Assembly: GCA_024274705.1 (NCBI GenBank)
Contig: JAJSAL010000057.1
Span: forward strand, 1-64,000
DNA: 64,000 nucleotides
Direction of reading: 5' to 3'
Source of the DNA: Spirochaetota bacterium
GTDB taxonomy: Bacteria; Spirochaetota; Spirochaetia; SPDA01; JAJSAL01
Below the pieces are notes generated by a model. The model searched no databases. It was not told the DNA's origin and worked only from the letters and a program-made list of their open reading frames with translations. Of this stretch, positions 39,608-48,917 are shown one piece after another (within the stretch, counting starts at the first letter, position 1; each line of letters begins with the position of its first letter). The position numbers and the translations under genes were made by a program.

Positions 39608-40342
39608 ATGCCGGTTCCACGAAAAAAATGTCCTAAATGTCCTCCCGAAGGTGCCGCAGACTGGCTCCTTACTTACGGAGACATGACGACTCTCCTCCTT
39701 ACCTTTTTTATCATGCTTCTCACATCTGCCACTGTAGATGGCCACGAGCTTCGCATGATTCTTGCTGCATTTCCGGGGCTCGGTGTATATGAGGGTGGGA
39801 ACACACTTCAAAGCGGGAAACTTGCCGAGCTTGGAAACACGGTGATGTCACTTCCATCGATGCAACGTGGAAGGGCCCTGGACAATGCACGGAAACGTGC
39901 TATTTCCCAATTCCAGCCGGAAATCAAGAGCAACAAAGTACGGATAAAGGAGGATGAACGGGGGCTGGTTATATCGCTTGCCGCAGATTCATTCTTCAAA
40001 CCTGCATCTGCAGAGGTTGACATAGAAGAGACTCGGGAACTTCTTCAGAAAGTTTCCGGCTTGCTTCGGTCTGAGGAGCTGGCAGGACTGAAGTTCAGGA
40101 TCGAGGGGCACACCGATTCGATGCCCACAAATCCTGAAGGAGAGTGGGAAACCAACTGGGAACTATCCGCTGCAAGGGCGGTGAATGTTCTCCATTATTT
40201 GGTTGATTTCGGTGTCGATGAAAACCAGTTCCAGGTGGCTGGTTTTGCAGATACAGTACCCCTGGCAAGTAATGATACTGCCGAAGGGCGTGCTTATAAC
40301 AGAAGAGTAGACATTATTGTGTTAACAGAAGGTCATTTATAA
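39608..40342 (+). CDS. motB: Flagellar motor stator protein MotB
   Basis: WLLTYGDMTTLLLTFFIML with ion-binding Asp; OmpA-like FRIEGHTDSMPT. Confidence 0.95.
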   Translation: MPVPRKKCPKCPPEGAADWLLTYGDMTTLLLTFFIMLLTSATVDGHELRMILAAFPGLGVYEGGNTLQSGKLAELGNTVMSLPSMQRGRALDNARKRAISQFQPEIKSNKVRIKEDERGLVISLAADSFFKPASAEVDIEETRELLQKVSGLLRSEELAGLKFRIEGHTDSMPTNPEGEWETNWELSAARAVNVLHYLVDFGVDENQFQVAGFADTVPLASNDTAEGRAYNRRVDIIVLTEGHL

Positions 40343-40348
40343 CAGGGT

Positions 40349-40377
40349 TTGCAATGTATAGTTTTTTTTGGTAGAAT
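40349..40377 (+). promoter_or_regulatory. Candidate internal sigma70-type promoter upstream of fliL
   Basis: TTGCAA (40349-40354), 17 nt spacer, TAGAAT (40372-40377), in one of the few real gaps of the flagellar run. Confidence 0.4.
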
Positions 40378-40404
40378 TCCTTTATATAAAGAAGGGGAGA
40401 CGTA

Positions 40405-40956
40405 ATGTCGGACGAAGAACAAAGTTTCGATGACGGATTAACAGCGGAAGAGGACCTTTCGGTCAGTAATAAAGTTCGTTTCCTCCCGGCCGCCCTTATG
40501 AAGATACTCAAGTGGGCCGCCCTGGCTGTAGGGGCGATTATCTTTATTGTTACTGTTGTCATTGTCACTATGAAGGTTCTGAACCAGGGCGCTCAGCCCC
40601 AGAGTTACGTTGCCGTCACGGAGAGCTATGAAGCAAAAACCCCGATGTACGAATGGTACGATAATATACCGGAAATACGCGGAAGAACTGCAGACAAAGC
40701 CCCGACAACGGTAATGGTCAAGGTAAATATCGGCTATGATATGGGGGACAAGGAAGTCCAGTCAGAGCTTATTTCGCGGACCCCCCGGCTTCGGGATCTT
40801 TTAAGGAATTATTTTACTAAAAAGACAGCGGCGGAACTGCAGCCGGAATACGAGGAACAGCTTAAGGCTGAACTGAAAGAAATGATAAACAGGATCATGG
40901 TAAGCGGAAAGATCAGGGAGGTTATCTTTCTCGATTTCAATATTGTAGAGTTTTAA
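40405..40956 (+). CDS. fliL: Flagellar basal body protein FliL
   Basis: Single TM; VKVNIGYDMGDKEVQSELISRTPRLRDLLRNYFTKKTAAEL. Confidence 0.88.
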   Translation: MSDEEQSFDDGLTAEEDLSVSNKVRFLPAALMKILKWAALAVGAIIFIVTVVIVTMKVLNQGAQPQSYVAVTESYEAKTPMYEWYDNIPEIRGRTADKAPTTVMVKVNIGYDMGDKEVQSELISRTPRLRDLLRNYFTKKTAAELQPEYEEQLKAELKEMINRIMVSGKIREVIFLDFNIVEF

Positions 40957-40973
40957 AAAGGGCAGGGGAACGA

Positions 40974-41999
40974 ATGAACGAAGTACTATCCCAGGATGAA
41001 ATAGATCAGCTTCTTACTGCTATTTCTACCGGGGATATCGAGACAGAAGAAGTATCTCAGGCGACGGAACAGCGTAAAATAAAAATCTATGATTTTAAGA
41101 GACCGGATAAGTTTTCAAAAGAGCAGATCCGTACCGTTTCGATCATGCATGAGACATTTGCGCGTCTTACAACTACGTCTCTGTCCGCTCAGCTTCGCAG
41201 CCTCGTTCACGTCCATGTAGCATCGGTGGATCAGCTTACCTACGAGGAGTTTATCAGGTCAATCCCCAACCCCACCACCCTGGCCGTTATCAATATGGAT
41301 CCGTTAAAGGGTTCCGCCGTGCTGGAAATCGATCCGTCGGTCACGTTTACCATCATAGACAGGCTTTTCGGAGGGAAAGGGGAAGGTACTAAAGTTACCA
41401 GGGACCTTTCCGATATCGAACAGTCTGTCATGGAAGGGATCACTATCAGGATACTGGGAAACATGAGGGAAGCCTGGAGCCAGGTAATCGACCTGCGTCC
41501 GAGACTGGGACAGATAGAGACTAATCCTCAGTTCGCACAGATCGTTCCTCCCACGGAAATGGTTGTTCTGGTAACCCTGGAGACAAAAGTAGGTGAGGTG
41601 GAAGGGATGATGAACTTCTGCATACCTTACCTTACCATAGAGCCGATTATTTCCAAATTATCGGCGCAGTATTGGTATTCTTCGGTTCGCAGAGGTGCAA
41701 CGACAGAAAACCTGACTATTTTGCGGGAACGGCTTGCCTCTATCGATGTACCGGTTTCAGCGGAAATAGGGAGAATGGATCTTACCATGCGGGATGTATT
41801 GTCTTTACGATCCGGAGATGTAATCCGGCTTAAAAATGTACGGGTAGGGGATCCAATGGTGCTTAAAGTAGGGAACCGGCCCAAGTTTATGTGCAAACCG
41901 GGACTTGTAGGGAATAAGCTGTCTGTTCAGATTGTTGAGAAACTCGAAGACATCAGTAAAGAAGATTTTGAAGAGCTAGCAGCTGAAGGAGAAGAATAA
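40974..41999 (+). CDS. fliM: Flagellar motor switch protein FliM
   Basis: MNEVLSQDEIDQLLTAISTG; MHETFARLTTTSLSAQLRSLVHVHV. Confidence 0.96.
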   Translation: MNEVLSQDEIDQLLTAISTGDIETEEVSQATEQRKIKIYDFKRPDKFSKEQIRTVSIMHETFARLTTTSLSAQLRSLVHVHVASVDQLTYEEFIRSIPNPTTLAVINMDPLKGSAVLEIDPSVTFTIIDRLFGGKGEGTKVTRDLSDIEQSVMEGITIRILGNMREAWSQVIDLRPRLGQIETNPQFAQIVPPTEMVVLVTLETKVGEVEGMMNFCIPYLTIEPIISKLSAQYWYSSVRRGATTENLTILRERLASIDVPVSAEIGRMDLTMRDVLSLRSGDVIRLKNVRVGDPMVLKVGNRPKFMCKPGLVGNKLSVQIVEKLEDISKEDFEELAAEGEE

Positions 42000-42001
42000 C
42001 C

Positions 42002-43132
42002 ATGAGTGACGGGTCTCTCTCTCAGGATGAAATTGATGCTTTGTTGCAGGGCACAGGAGGCGCCGAACCTGAACCGGGTGGTGCCGAGCAACCTGCTTCG
42101 GGTGGAGGGGCGTTTTCAGACCAGGAAAGACAGACCTTTCTCGATCTCGTAAACAGCTTCAAAGACGCCCAGGCGTCAAATCTTTCAGGACTGATGGTAA
42201 GCAAAAGCGTAACCATAGGTACTCCGGAAGTGAGCTATCTGGATGCCCGGGGTTTTGTCGGGGCTCACCCGGGGGATATTATCAGTGTGCGTCTGGACTT
42301 TTCCGAGGGGCTCACCGGTGGTCACGGGTTCATACTTTCCGAGGATACAGCGGTTTCTGTTGCAGGTAACATTGTCGGGCAGGAAGATCTCGAGCTGAAC
42401 GATATGGCTCTCGAGGCGCTCAAGGAGGCTTTCTCTACCATCACCGGAGTTGCTCTTACGACGATTGGGGATAAGATCGGGGCTACGATCATGCCCAGCC
42501 CGGGTGAAAGTGAAAAAACCACTGCCGATAGGGTTCCCATTCCGCCCTCCGGAGTCGTACAGGTAGCCTATCCGGTAACTGTCGAAGGTGAAAATTCTCA
42601 CACTATATATGAGATCTACGATGCAGATCTGGCGAAAGCCATAACCTTAAAACTCTCACCCCCACCCAGTGCCGGCGTACAGGGACAGGCTGCTGGTATG
42701 GATTTTGGGTTGGGGGGTGATATGATGGGACAGGAAGAGCCCGCAGCATCCGGATTCAACATACAGCCCGGAGGACAAATGGGAGGCATGCAGATGATGG
42801 GTCCAGGGGGAGGACCGAATGTACAGCAGGTCCAGTTCCCTAATTTGACACCGTCAACGGGCGGACAGGATACGGGCAATATCAGTCTGCTCATGGATGT
42901 CTACATGGAAATGACTGTTGAGCTTGGCCGTACCAAGAAACCAATAAGGGAAATACTGGGAATGGGTGAAGGTACGATAATCGAACTGGATAAGCTTGCC
43001 GGAGAACCTGTTGATATATTGGTAAATCATAAACTCATTGCCACCGGGGAAGTTGTGGTCATCGACGAAAACTTTGGAGTTAGAGTAACGGAGATTGTAT
43101 CTCCAACGGAGCGTATGAAAGATATAACCTGA
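42002..43132 (+). CDS. fliN: Flagellar motor switch protein FliN/FliY (long form)
   Basis: LSQDEIDALLQG start, CheC-like middle, C-terminal LLMDVYMEMTVELGRTKKPIREILGMGEGTIIELDKLAGEPVDILVN. Confidence 0.93.
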   Translation: MSDGSLSQDEIDALLQGTGGAEPEPGGAEQPASGGGAFSDQERQTFLDLVNSFKDAQASNLSGLMVSKSVTIGTPEVSYLDARGFVGAHPGDIISVRLDFSEGLTGGHGFILSEDTAVSVAGNIVGQEDLELNDMALEALKEAFSTITGVALTTIGDKIGATIMPSPGESEKTTADRVPIPPSGVVQVAYPVTVEGENSHTIYEIYDADLAKAITLKLSPPPSAGVQGQAAGMDFGLGGDMMGQEEPAASGFNIQPGGQMGGMQMMGPGGGPNVQQVQFPNLTPSTGGQDTGNISLLMDVYMEMTVELGRTKKPIREILGMGEGTIIELDKLAGEPVDILVNHKLIATGEVVVIDENFGVRVTEIVSPTERMKDIT

Positions 43133-43154
43133 TAGAATATCCTTGGGAGGGGAA

Positions 43155-43739
43155 TTGAAAAAGGCACCAATACTAATTATCACATTACTTTTAATCGTAC
43201 TCATACCGGATGCTGTCATCTGCCAGGAAGCACAGGGGATAGATGAAAAGACTCTTTTGTTCGAAGAGGATGACCCCGGTCAGCAGGCACAACCCGAAGA
43301 ACGTCTCAACGCGTTTACAGCATGGGACTTTATACGCATGCTCCTCATCCTGGCAGCGGTTATCGGGGTTATCTATCTGGTTTTTTTCTTTCTGAAGCGT
43401 TCCGGAAGGAACCGTTATCAGGATAATGAATTGTTTTCTGTCGTTGGTTCACAGGTACTCAACGGAAATAAATCCATTCATATTGTTGAGGTGGGAAACC
43501 AGTACTTTCTTGTTGGAGCCGGAGAAAATACTGTTTCTCTTATTTCAGAAATCACTGACAAAGAATCCATAGATGGGCTCAAATTACAATTATCGAACAA
43601 GACTGCGGAACAGAGGAAAAGTTTCAAGGATGTTATCTTCGGTATGTTCAGACCGGCAGACGGACAGAGCACCGGATCTTCTTTTCTTGATTCTGCAGAT
43701 TTTATAAAAAACCAGAGAAAACGGTTGAAGAGGTTTTAG
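43155..43739 (+). CDS. fliO: Flagellar biosynthesis protein FliO
   Basis: Position upstream of fliP; signal plus TM; IHIVEVGNQYFLVGAGENTVSLISEI. Confidence 0.8.
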   Translation: MKKAPILIITLLLIVLIPDAVICQEAQGIDEKTLLFEEDDPGQQAQPEERLNAFTAWDFIRMLLILAAVIGVIYLVFFFLKRSGRNRYQDNELFSVVGSQVLNGNKSIHIVEVGNQYFLVGAGENTVSLISEITDKESIDGLKLQLSNKTAEQRKSFKDVIFGMFRPADGQSTGSSFLDSADFIKNQRKRLKRF

Positions 43740-43777
43740 ATAGAAGCAGTTTGTAACGAATAAACATGGGGGGGGGA

Positions 43778-44560
43778 ATGAAAAGACGCATCGTATTCGC
43801 AACTATATTGATATTAGTGGTTGCAGGAATTACCGGGCCGCTGTATGCCCAGGAGGCGGACAACCAAGCTGGAAATCTGAATATTCCGTTTGTCGATCTC
43901 ACTATTCGACAGCCCGAGAGCAACCGTGAAGTAGCCCTCTCGATACAGCTCATACTGTTTCTGGCGATCATTACCCTTGCACCGTCTATCATCCTGTTGA
44001 CTACGTCTTTCCTCAGAATTGCGATAGTATTCGATTTCATCAAACGATCCCTCTCTCTTCAGCAGGTCCCGCCCACGCAGGTGCTCATGGGGATTGCCCT
44101 GTTTCTCACTCTGTTTATCATGTGGCCGACTATGACGGATATTTACGAAAATGCCTTCAAGCCATTCTCGGATGGAGAAATAGGTATCGAAGAAATGTAC
44201 CGGAATGCGGAAAAACCACTTCGTCTTTTTATGTATAAACAAATGCAGGGAGATACAAAGAATATCCGGCTGTTTATGAATTTGCGTAAATTACCCAGGC
44301 CGAAATCTCTGGCGGATGTACCCACATATGTCCTCATACCATCCTTTGTCCTGAATGAACTGACAGTTGCCTTCAAGATAGGTATTCTTCTGTTTATACC
44401 CTTTATCATCATCGATATGGTTGTAGCTTCAACTCTCATGTCCATGGGTATGATTATGCTTACGCCGATTATGATATCTCTGCCGTTTAAACTGATTCTG
44501 TTTGTACTGGTGGACGGATGGGGACTCATAACGCAGCAAGTGATCGCGAGTTTCAAATGA
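43778..44560 (+). CDS. fliP: Flagellar export protein FliP
   Basis: LAPSIILLTTSFLRIAIVFDFIKRSLSLQQVPPTQVLMGIALFLTLFIMWP. Confidence 0.96.
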   Translation: MKRRIVFATILILVVAGITGPLYAQEADNQAGNLNIPFVDLTIRQPESNREVALSIQLILFLAIITLAPSIILLTTSFLRIAIVFDFIKRSLSLQQVPPTQVLMGIALFLTLFIMWPTMTDIYENAFKPFSDGEIGIEEMYRNAEKPLRLFMYKQMQGDTKNIRLFMNLRKLPRPKSLADVPTYVLIPSFVLNELTVAFKIGILLFIPFIIIDMVVASTLMSMGMIMLTPIMISLPFKLILFVLVDGWGLITQQVIASFK

Positions 44561-44580
44561 AAAGGAGGTAGGGATACACT

Positions 44581-44850
44581 ATGAGTATTGGTTTTGCCGT
44601 TTTAATCATGAGGAGCGGAATTTACCAGATATTGATGATGGCGGCTCCTATGTTGCTCATCGGCATGGTAGTAGGCCTGGTCGTTTCAATTTTTCAGGCG
44701 ACCACATCAATACAGGAACAGACCCTTACCTTTGTTCCTAAAATTGCAGCAATCCTCGGCGCGGTCGCAGCGTTCGGACCATGGATACTGTCTTCAATGG
44801 TCCAGTTCACCACGAGGATTATTATGCGGATTCCCGATATGGCGAACTGA
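44581..44850 (+). CDS. fliQ: Flagellar export protein FliQ
   Basis: PMLLIGMVVGLVVSIFQATTSIQEQTLTFVPKI. Confidence 0.96.
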   Translation: MSIGFAVLIMRSGIYQILMMAAPMLLIGMVVGLVVSIFQATTSIQEQTLTFVPKIAAILGAVAAFGPWILSSMVQFTTRIIMRIPDMAN

Positions 44851-44868
44851 AAGGAGAGATGAATATAC

Positions 44869-45660
44869 GTGTTTATCGATGACATAGCTGCTAATGCACA
44901 GATTTTCCTTCTCATCCTTGCACGGGTCATCGCCCTTGTTCAGGTGGCACCTCTTATTTCATCGGCGGCTATCCCCCAGATTGCGAAAATAGGTATTTCA
45001 TTTTTCACTGCTGCTGCGGTATTCCCCTGGATACAGGCCATAGGGTATCCCATCCCTGAAAGCGGACTGGCTTTTGCAGCCCTCATCCTTGGGGAGGCCC
45101 TGGTAGGGATCCTCATCGGGTTCATCCTGCAGATAATTTACACCGCGTTTCTCGTAGCCGGCCAGTTTTTCTCTCTCCAGATGGGGTTCGGCGCTTCCCA
45201 GGTATTCGACCCCCTGGCACAGATAGAGATTCCCATAATGGGCCAGTTTTTAAATGTAATTGCCATGTTCGTATTTATAGCGGTAGGCGGTTTCCAGAGG
45301 ATTTTCCTTGTGGGAGTATACCGTTCTTTTGAAGCCGTGCGAGCCGTCGATTTTGTGCTGCAGAGAGAATACATCTTCCGCATGTTCCTTACCAGTTTAG
45401 GAGAGCTTTTCGAACATTCCCTGGTCATTGCCTTTCCTATAGTGGGCACATTGTTCCTGGTGAGTATCTCCATGGGGCTTCTGGCAAAGGCAGCACCTCA
45501 GATGAACCTTCTCATGATGGGTTTCCCTATTGCCATCGCCGTTTCGTTCCTCATCCTCTTTTTAACACTCCCTGTCCTTATGGAAGGTTTCGGACGGATA
45601 ATCGATGCCAGTTTTCTCAAGCTTCTCGAGCTTTTCGACCGGGCAGGAGGTGTGCCATGA
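44869..45660 (+). CDS. fliR: Flagellar export protein FliR
   Basis: Multi-TM; GEALVGILIGFILQIIYTAFLVAGQFFSLQMGFG. Confidence 0.95.
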   Translation: MFIDDIAANAQIFLLILARVIALVQVAPLISSAAIPQIAKIGISFFTAAAVFPWIQAIGYPIPESGLAFAALILGEALVGILIGFILQIIYTAFLVAGQFFSLQMGFGASQVFDPLAQIEIPIMGQFLNVIAMFVFIAVGGFQRIFLVGVYRSFEAVRAVDFVLQREYIFRMFLTSLGELFEHSLVIAFPIVGTLFLVSISMGLLAKAAPQMNLLMMGFPIAIAVSFLILFLTLPVLMEGFGRIIDASFLKLLELFDRAGGVP

Positions 45661-46802
45661 TAGGGGAACTGAAATACCGTTTTCTGTCCCCGCCGGTTTC
45701 CAGGTTCGATATGGATATCCAGTGGTTTGCAGCGGAAGATGAAGGGCGGACCGAGGAACCTACAGAATACAAAGTACGGAAAGCCCGGGAAGAAGGCAGG
45801 GTAGCTAAATCTACTGAATTCACCTCTGCACTGGTTCTCCTCTTTCCGGTTATTGCGATGGGAATGTTGGGTTCGTACATCATGGACAATTTAATAGAGA
45901 TGATCCGGTTTTTCCTGAGAGTTTCTACGGAGGTGGATATTCTCACAGATAATCAGCTTCTGCCTGCATTTTTTAATTATTTTATCCGTATTACCCTTCC
46001 GATTTTCGCGATTGCCGTAATTTCCGGTATTATGGGGAATATCTTTCAGGTAGGATTTCTGTTTACCGCAAAGCCGATAACACCGGATCTGAAACGGATT
46101 ATTCCCCGTTTCGGAAAATTTTTTAAACGGGCTTTCTTTTCAGGAGAGGCCTTTTTTAACCTGGCTAAATCGATCGGTAAGGTAGTGGTGATTGGAGTAA
46201 TCGCTTTTCTCAACATACGGATGGAAATCGATAAGATCATACAGTTTATAAACACCCCCTTCTGGCTCAACCTGATGACCATTACGAGTATCGCATTCCG
46301 CATTATGGTGGAAGCGGCCCTGGCAATGCTGGTTATCTCCATCCCGGATTACATATTCCAGCGGAAACAACACCGGGAATCCCTGAAGATGACCAAGCAG
46401 GAAGTAAAGGAAGAGCGGAAAATGCACGAAGGGGATCCCCTGATGCAGAGCAGGTTACGGGAGCGGATGCGGGAGATTCTTTCACGCAACATGCTCCAGA
46501 ACGTACCCAGGGCGGATGTTGTTATTACCAATCCTACACATTACGCCGTTGCAACAGAATGGAAACGTCAGCATATGACCGCACCGGTTGTCATCGCCAA
46601 AGGACAGGATAATCTCGCCCAAAGGATGAAAGAGATAGCCCGGGACCACCAGGTGCCTGTTATGGAGAACAAACCCCTGGCGCGGGCTCTCTATGCCGAG
46701 GTGGAAATTGGAGACCCGGTTCCCGAAAAATACTATGAAGTTATGGCGGTTGTCCTTGCTGAAGTGTATAAACTGACTGGAAAAATGGAAAAGGCTATCT
46801 GA
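45657..46802 (+). CDS. flhB: Flagellar export switch protein FlhB
   Basis: DEGRTEEPTEYKVRKAREEGRVAKSTEF; NPTH autocleavage motif at 46530-46541. Confidence 0.96.
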   Translation: MIGELKYRFLSPPVSRFDMDIQWFAAEDEGRTEEPTEYKVRKAREEGRVAKSTEFTSALVLLFPVIAMGMLGSYIMDNLIEMIRFFLRVSTEVDILTDNQLLPAFFNYFIRITLPIFAIAVISGIMGNIFQVGFLFTAKPITPDLKRIIPRFGKFFKRAFFSGEAFFNLAKSIGKVVVIGVIAFLNIRMEIDKIIQFINTPFWLNLMTITSIAFRIMVEAALAMLVISIPDYIFQRKQHRESLKMTKQEVKEERKMHEGDPLMQSRLRERMREILSRNMLQNVPRADVVITNPTHYAVATEWKRQHMTAPVVIAKGQDNLAQRMKEIARDHQVPVMENKPLARALYAEVEIGDPVPEKYYEVMAVVLAEVYKLTGKMEKAI

Positions 46803-46818
46803 TCCATGGGAGTAAAGA

Positions 46819-47871
46819 ATGGCTGATGTCCAGAGAATATTGAATAACAGTTTCCTTAGCAAACGGAGTGATCTGGTTATTGCGGTTGGTGTCATAGTGG
46901 TAGTCATGATGCTCATCATTCCCCTCCCTACAGTACTTCTCGATTTCCTTATGGCGTGCAACCTTCTGCTGGGTCTGCTGGTGATTCTGATTGTCCTGTA
47001 CACAAAAAGAGCCCTCGATTTTTCAATTTTTCCTTCACTTCTTCTTGTTACGACCGTATTCGGGCTGGCTCTCAATGTATCTTCCACCAGGCTCATACTG
47101 GCCAAAGGAAGTGAATTCGACGGTAAGATTGTACGTGCTTTCGGTAGATTCGTTGTCGGTACAACAGGACCGGAAGGGCTGGTAATAGGGCTCATCATCT
47201 TTATCATCATCGTGGCAGTTCAGTTTATTGTCATCACAAAAGGTGCAACCCGGGTTGCCGAAGTAGCGGCACGATTCACCCTGGATGCTCTCCCGGGGAA
47301 GCAGATGGCAATCGAAGCAGAATACAATTCCGGAGCAATTACCGAAGAGGAATCTCAGAAGAGGAAAAATGATCTTCAGAGGGAAGTCGATTTCTACGGG
47401 GCTATGGACGGTGCTTCAAAATTCGTTTCCGGAAACGTAATGGTGGGGATCCTTATAACCGTGATCAATATCGTCGGCGGTATGATCGTGGGGATGAGCC
47501 TTCACAATGAACCATTTCAGCTTGCCATTGACAACTACATATCCCTGTCCATCGGTGACGGGCTGGTTACCCAGTTTCCTGCCCTTCTCATCTCCACTTC
47601 CACCGGTATTATTGTTACACGTGCTGTTTCAGACGGTACCTTCGGAAGTGATGTTTTCACACAGTTCTCCCGGCAGGGAAGGATATATTGGATTGCTGCC
47701 GTCTTTCTTCTTGTTCTTGGGTTTCTTCCGGGATTTCCCTGGTACATACTTATCCCCATGGCGATTATCACCGGTTACGTGGCATTCATACTCACCAGGA
47801 GGGAAGTACGGGCCAGTGAAAAGTCAAAGGAGCAGGAAGAAGCGGAAAAAGCTGCTCACGCACCTGCGTAG
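46819..47871 (+). CDS. flhA: Flagellar export protein FlhA, N-terminal membrane domain (ends at in-frame TAG)
   Basis: VGVIVVVMMLIIPLPTVLLDFLMACNLLLGLLVI; ARFTLDALPGKQMAIEAEYNSGAI; ends EKAAHAPA*. Confidence 0.9.
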   Translation: MADVQRILNNSFLSKRSDLVIAVGVIVVVMMLIIPLPTVLLDFLMACNLLLGLLVILIVLYTKRALDFSIFPSLLLVTTVFGLALNVSSTRLILAKGSEFDGKIVRAFGRFVVGTTGPEGLVIGLIIFIIIVAVQFIVITKGATRVAEVAARFTLDALPGKQMAIEAEYNSGAITEEESQKRKNDLQREVDFYGAMDGASKFVSGNVMVGILITVINIVGGMIVGMSLHNEPFQLAIDNYISLSIGDGLVTQFPALLISTSTGIIVTRAVSDGTFGSDVFTQFSRQGRIYWIAAVFLLVLGFLPGFPWYILIPMAIITGYVAFILTRREVRASEKSKEQEEAEKAAHAPA

Positions 47872-48906
47872 ATGTCTCCCGTGGTGCCTCTGGATCCTCT
47901 CTCTCTGGAACTCGGGTATGGGCTTATTCCCCTGGTAGACAAGGACCAGGGGGCGGAACTCCTGGACCGGATAACAAGGATACGAAGGGAATCTGCCCTG
48001 GAACTTGGTCTCGTAGTACCCAGGATCCGTATTATCGATAACATGAGACTGGAACCGTCTGAGTATTGTTTCAAGATAAAAGGGGTCGAAGTAGCCCGGG
48101 GAAATCTAAAGATAGGACATTTCCTTTCTATCAATCCAGGTCAGGTGAAAGAAGAAATTCCCGGTGAAAAAACCGTTGATCCGGCATTCGGGCTTCCGGC
48201 ACTCTGGATTACCGAGGACCAGCGGGAGGCAGCGGAGCGCGCCGGATATACCGTAGTAGACAGTCCTTCCATTATTGCTACCCATTTAACCGAAATTATC
48301 AAAAGGCATGCTTCGGAAATTCTGGGCAGGCAGGAAATACAGGCAATCCTGGACACTTTGAGGAATGATTATCCGGCTGTAGTGGATGAGGTGAGCAAGA
48401 TCCTCTCTCTGGGAGAAATCCAGAAAGTGTTCCAGGGAATGCTGGCGGAACAGGTGTCTGTCAGAAACGTGGTGGCCATCCTTGAAACCCTGGCGGATTT
48501 CGCGGCTGTTTCCAAGGACCTGGGCTTTCTAATTGAAAAGGTCCGTCAGGCTTTGGGAAGGCAGATATGTCTGCAGTATGCAGATGACGACAAGAATATC
48601 CGCGTTATAACGATTGCCTCGGATATTGAAGAGAAGATCATCGAATCCAGAGTAGAGACGACAACAGGATTCGTAGCCGCTCTTGCACCGGAGATTCAGA
48701 AAAAATGGGTCAATGCAGTGGCAAATACGGTGAAGAATGTACAGAACATGGGTGATTTGCCCATTATTCTCTGTTCAGAAGCTGCCCGTCCCCTGGTAAA
48801 ATCGTCCACGATAAGAGAAATACCCGATCTGGTCGTACTTTCTGTACCTGAAATTTCCAAGGAGATAAAAGTTGAATCAATTGGTGAAATCAAATTTGAA
48901 GACTAA
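47872..48906 (+). CDS. flhA: Flagellar export protein FlhA, C-terminal cytosolic domain (same frame as previous ORF)
   Basis: ATG directly abuts TAG; LDPLSLELGYGLIPLVDKDQGAELLDRITRIRRESALELGLVVPRIRIIDN; DPAFGLPALWI; TVVDSPSIIATHLTEII. Confidence 0.9.
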   Translation: MSPVVPLDPLSLELGYGLIPLVDKDQGAELLDRITRIRRESALELGLVVPRIRIIDNMRLEPSEYCFKIKGVEVARGNLKIGHFLSINPGQVKEEIPGEKTVDPAFGLPALWITEDQREAAERAGYTVVDSPSIIATHLTEIIKRHASEILGRQEIQAILDTLRNDYPAVVDEVSKILSLGEIQKVFQGMLAEQVSVRNVVAILETLADFAAVSKDLGFLIEKVRQALGRQICLQYADDDKNIRVITIASDIEEKIIESRVETTTGFVAALAPEIQKKWVNAVANTVKNVQNMGDLPIILCSEAARPLVKSSTIREIPDLVVLSVPEISKEIKVESIGEIKFED

Positions 48907-48917
48907 AGGATAGCGCT

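Noticed and set aside
35621-47871. Genome-wide stop codon reassignment to explain the fliK and flhA stops
   Set aside because: TAA, TAG and TGA all terminate other conserved genes in this window at the expected C-termini
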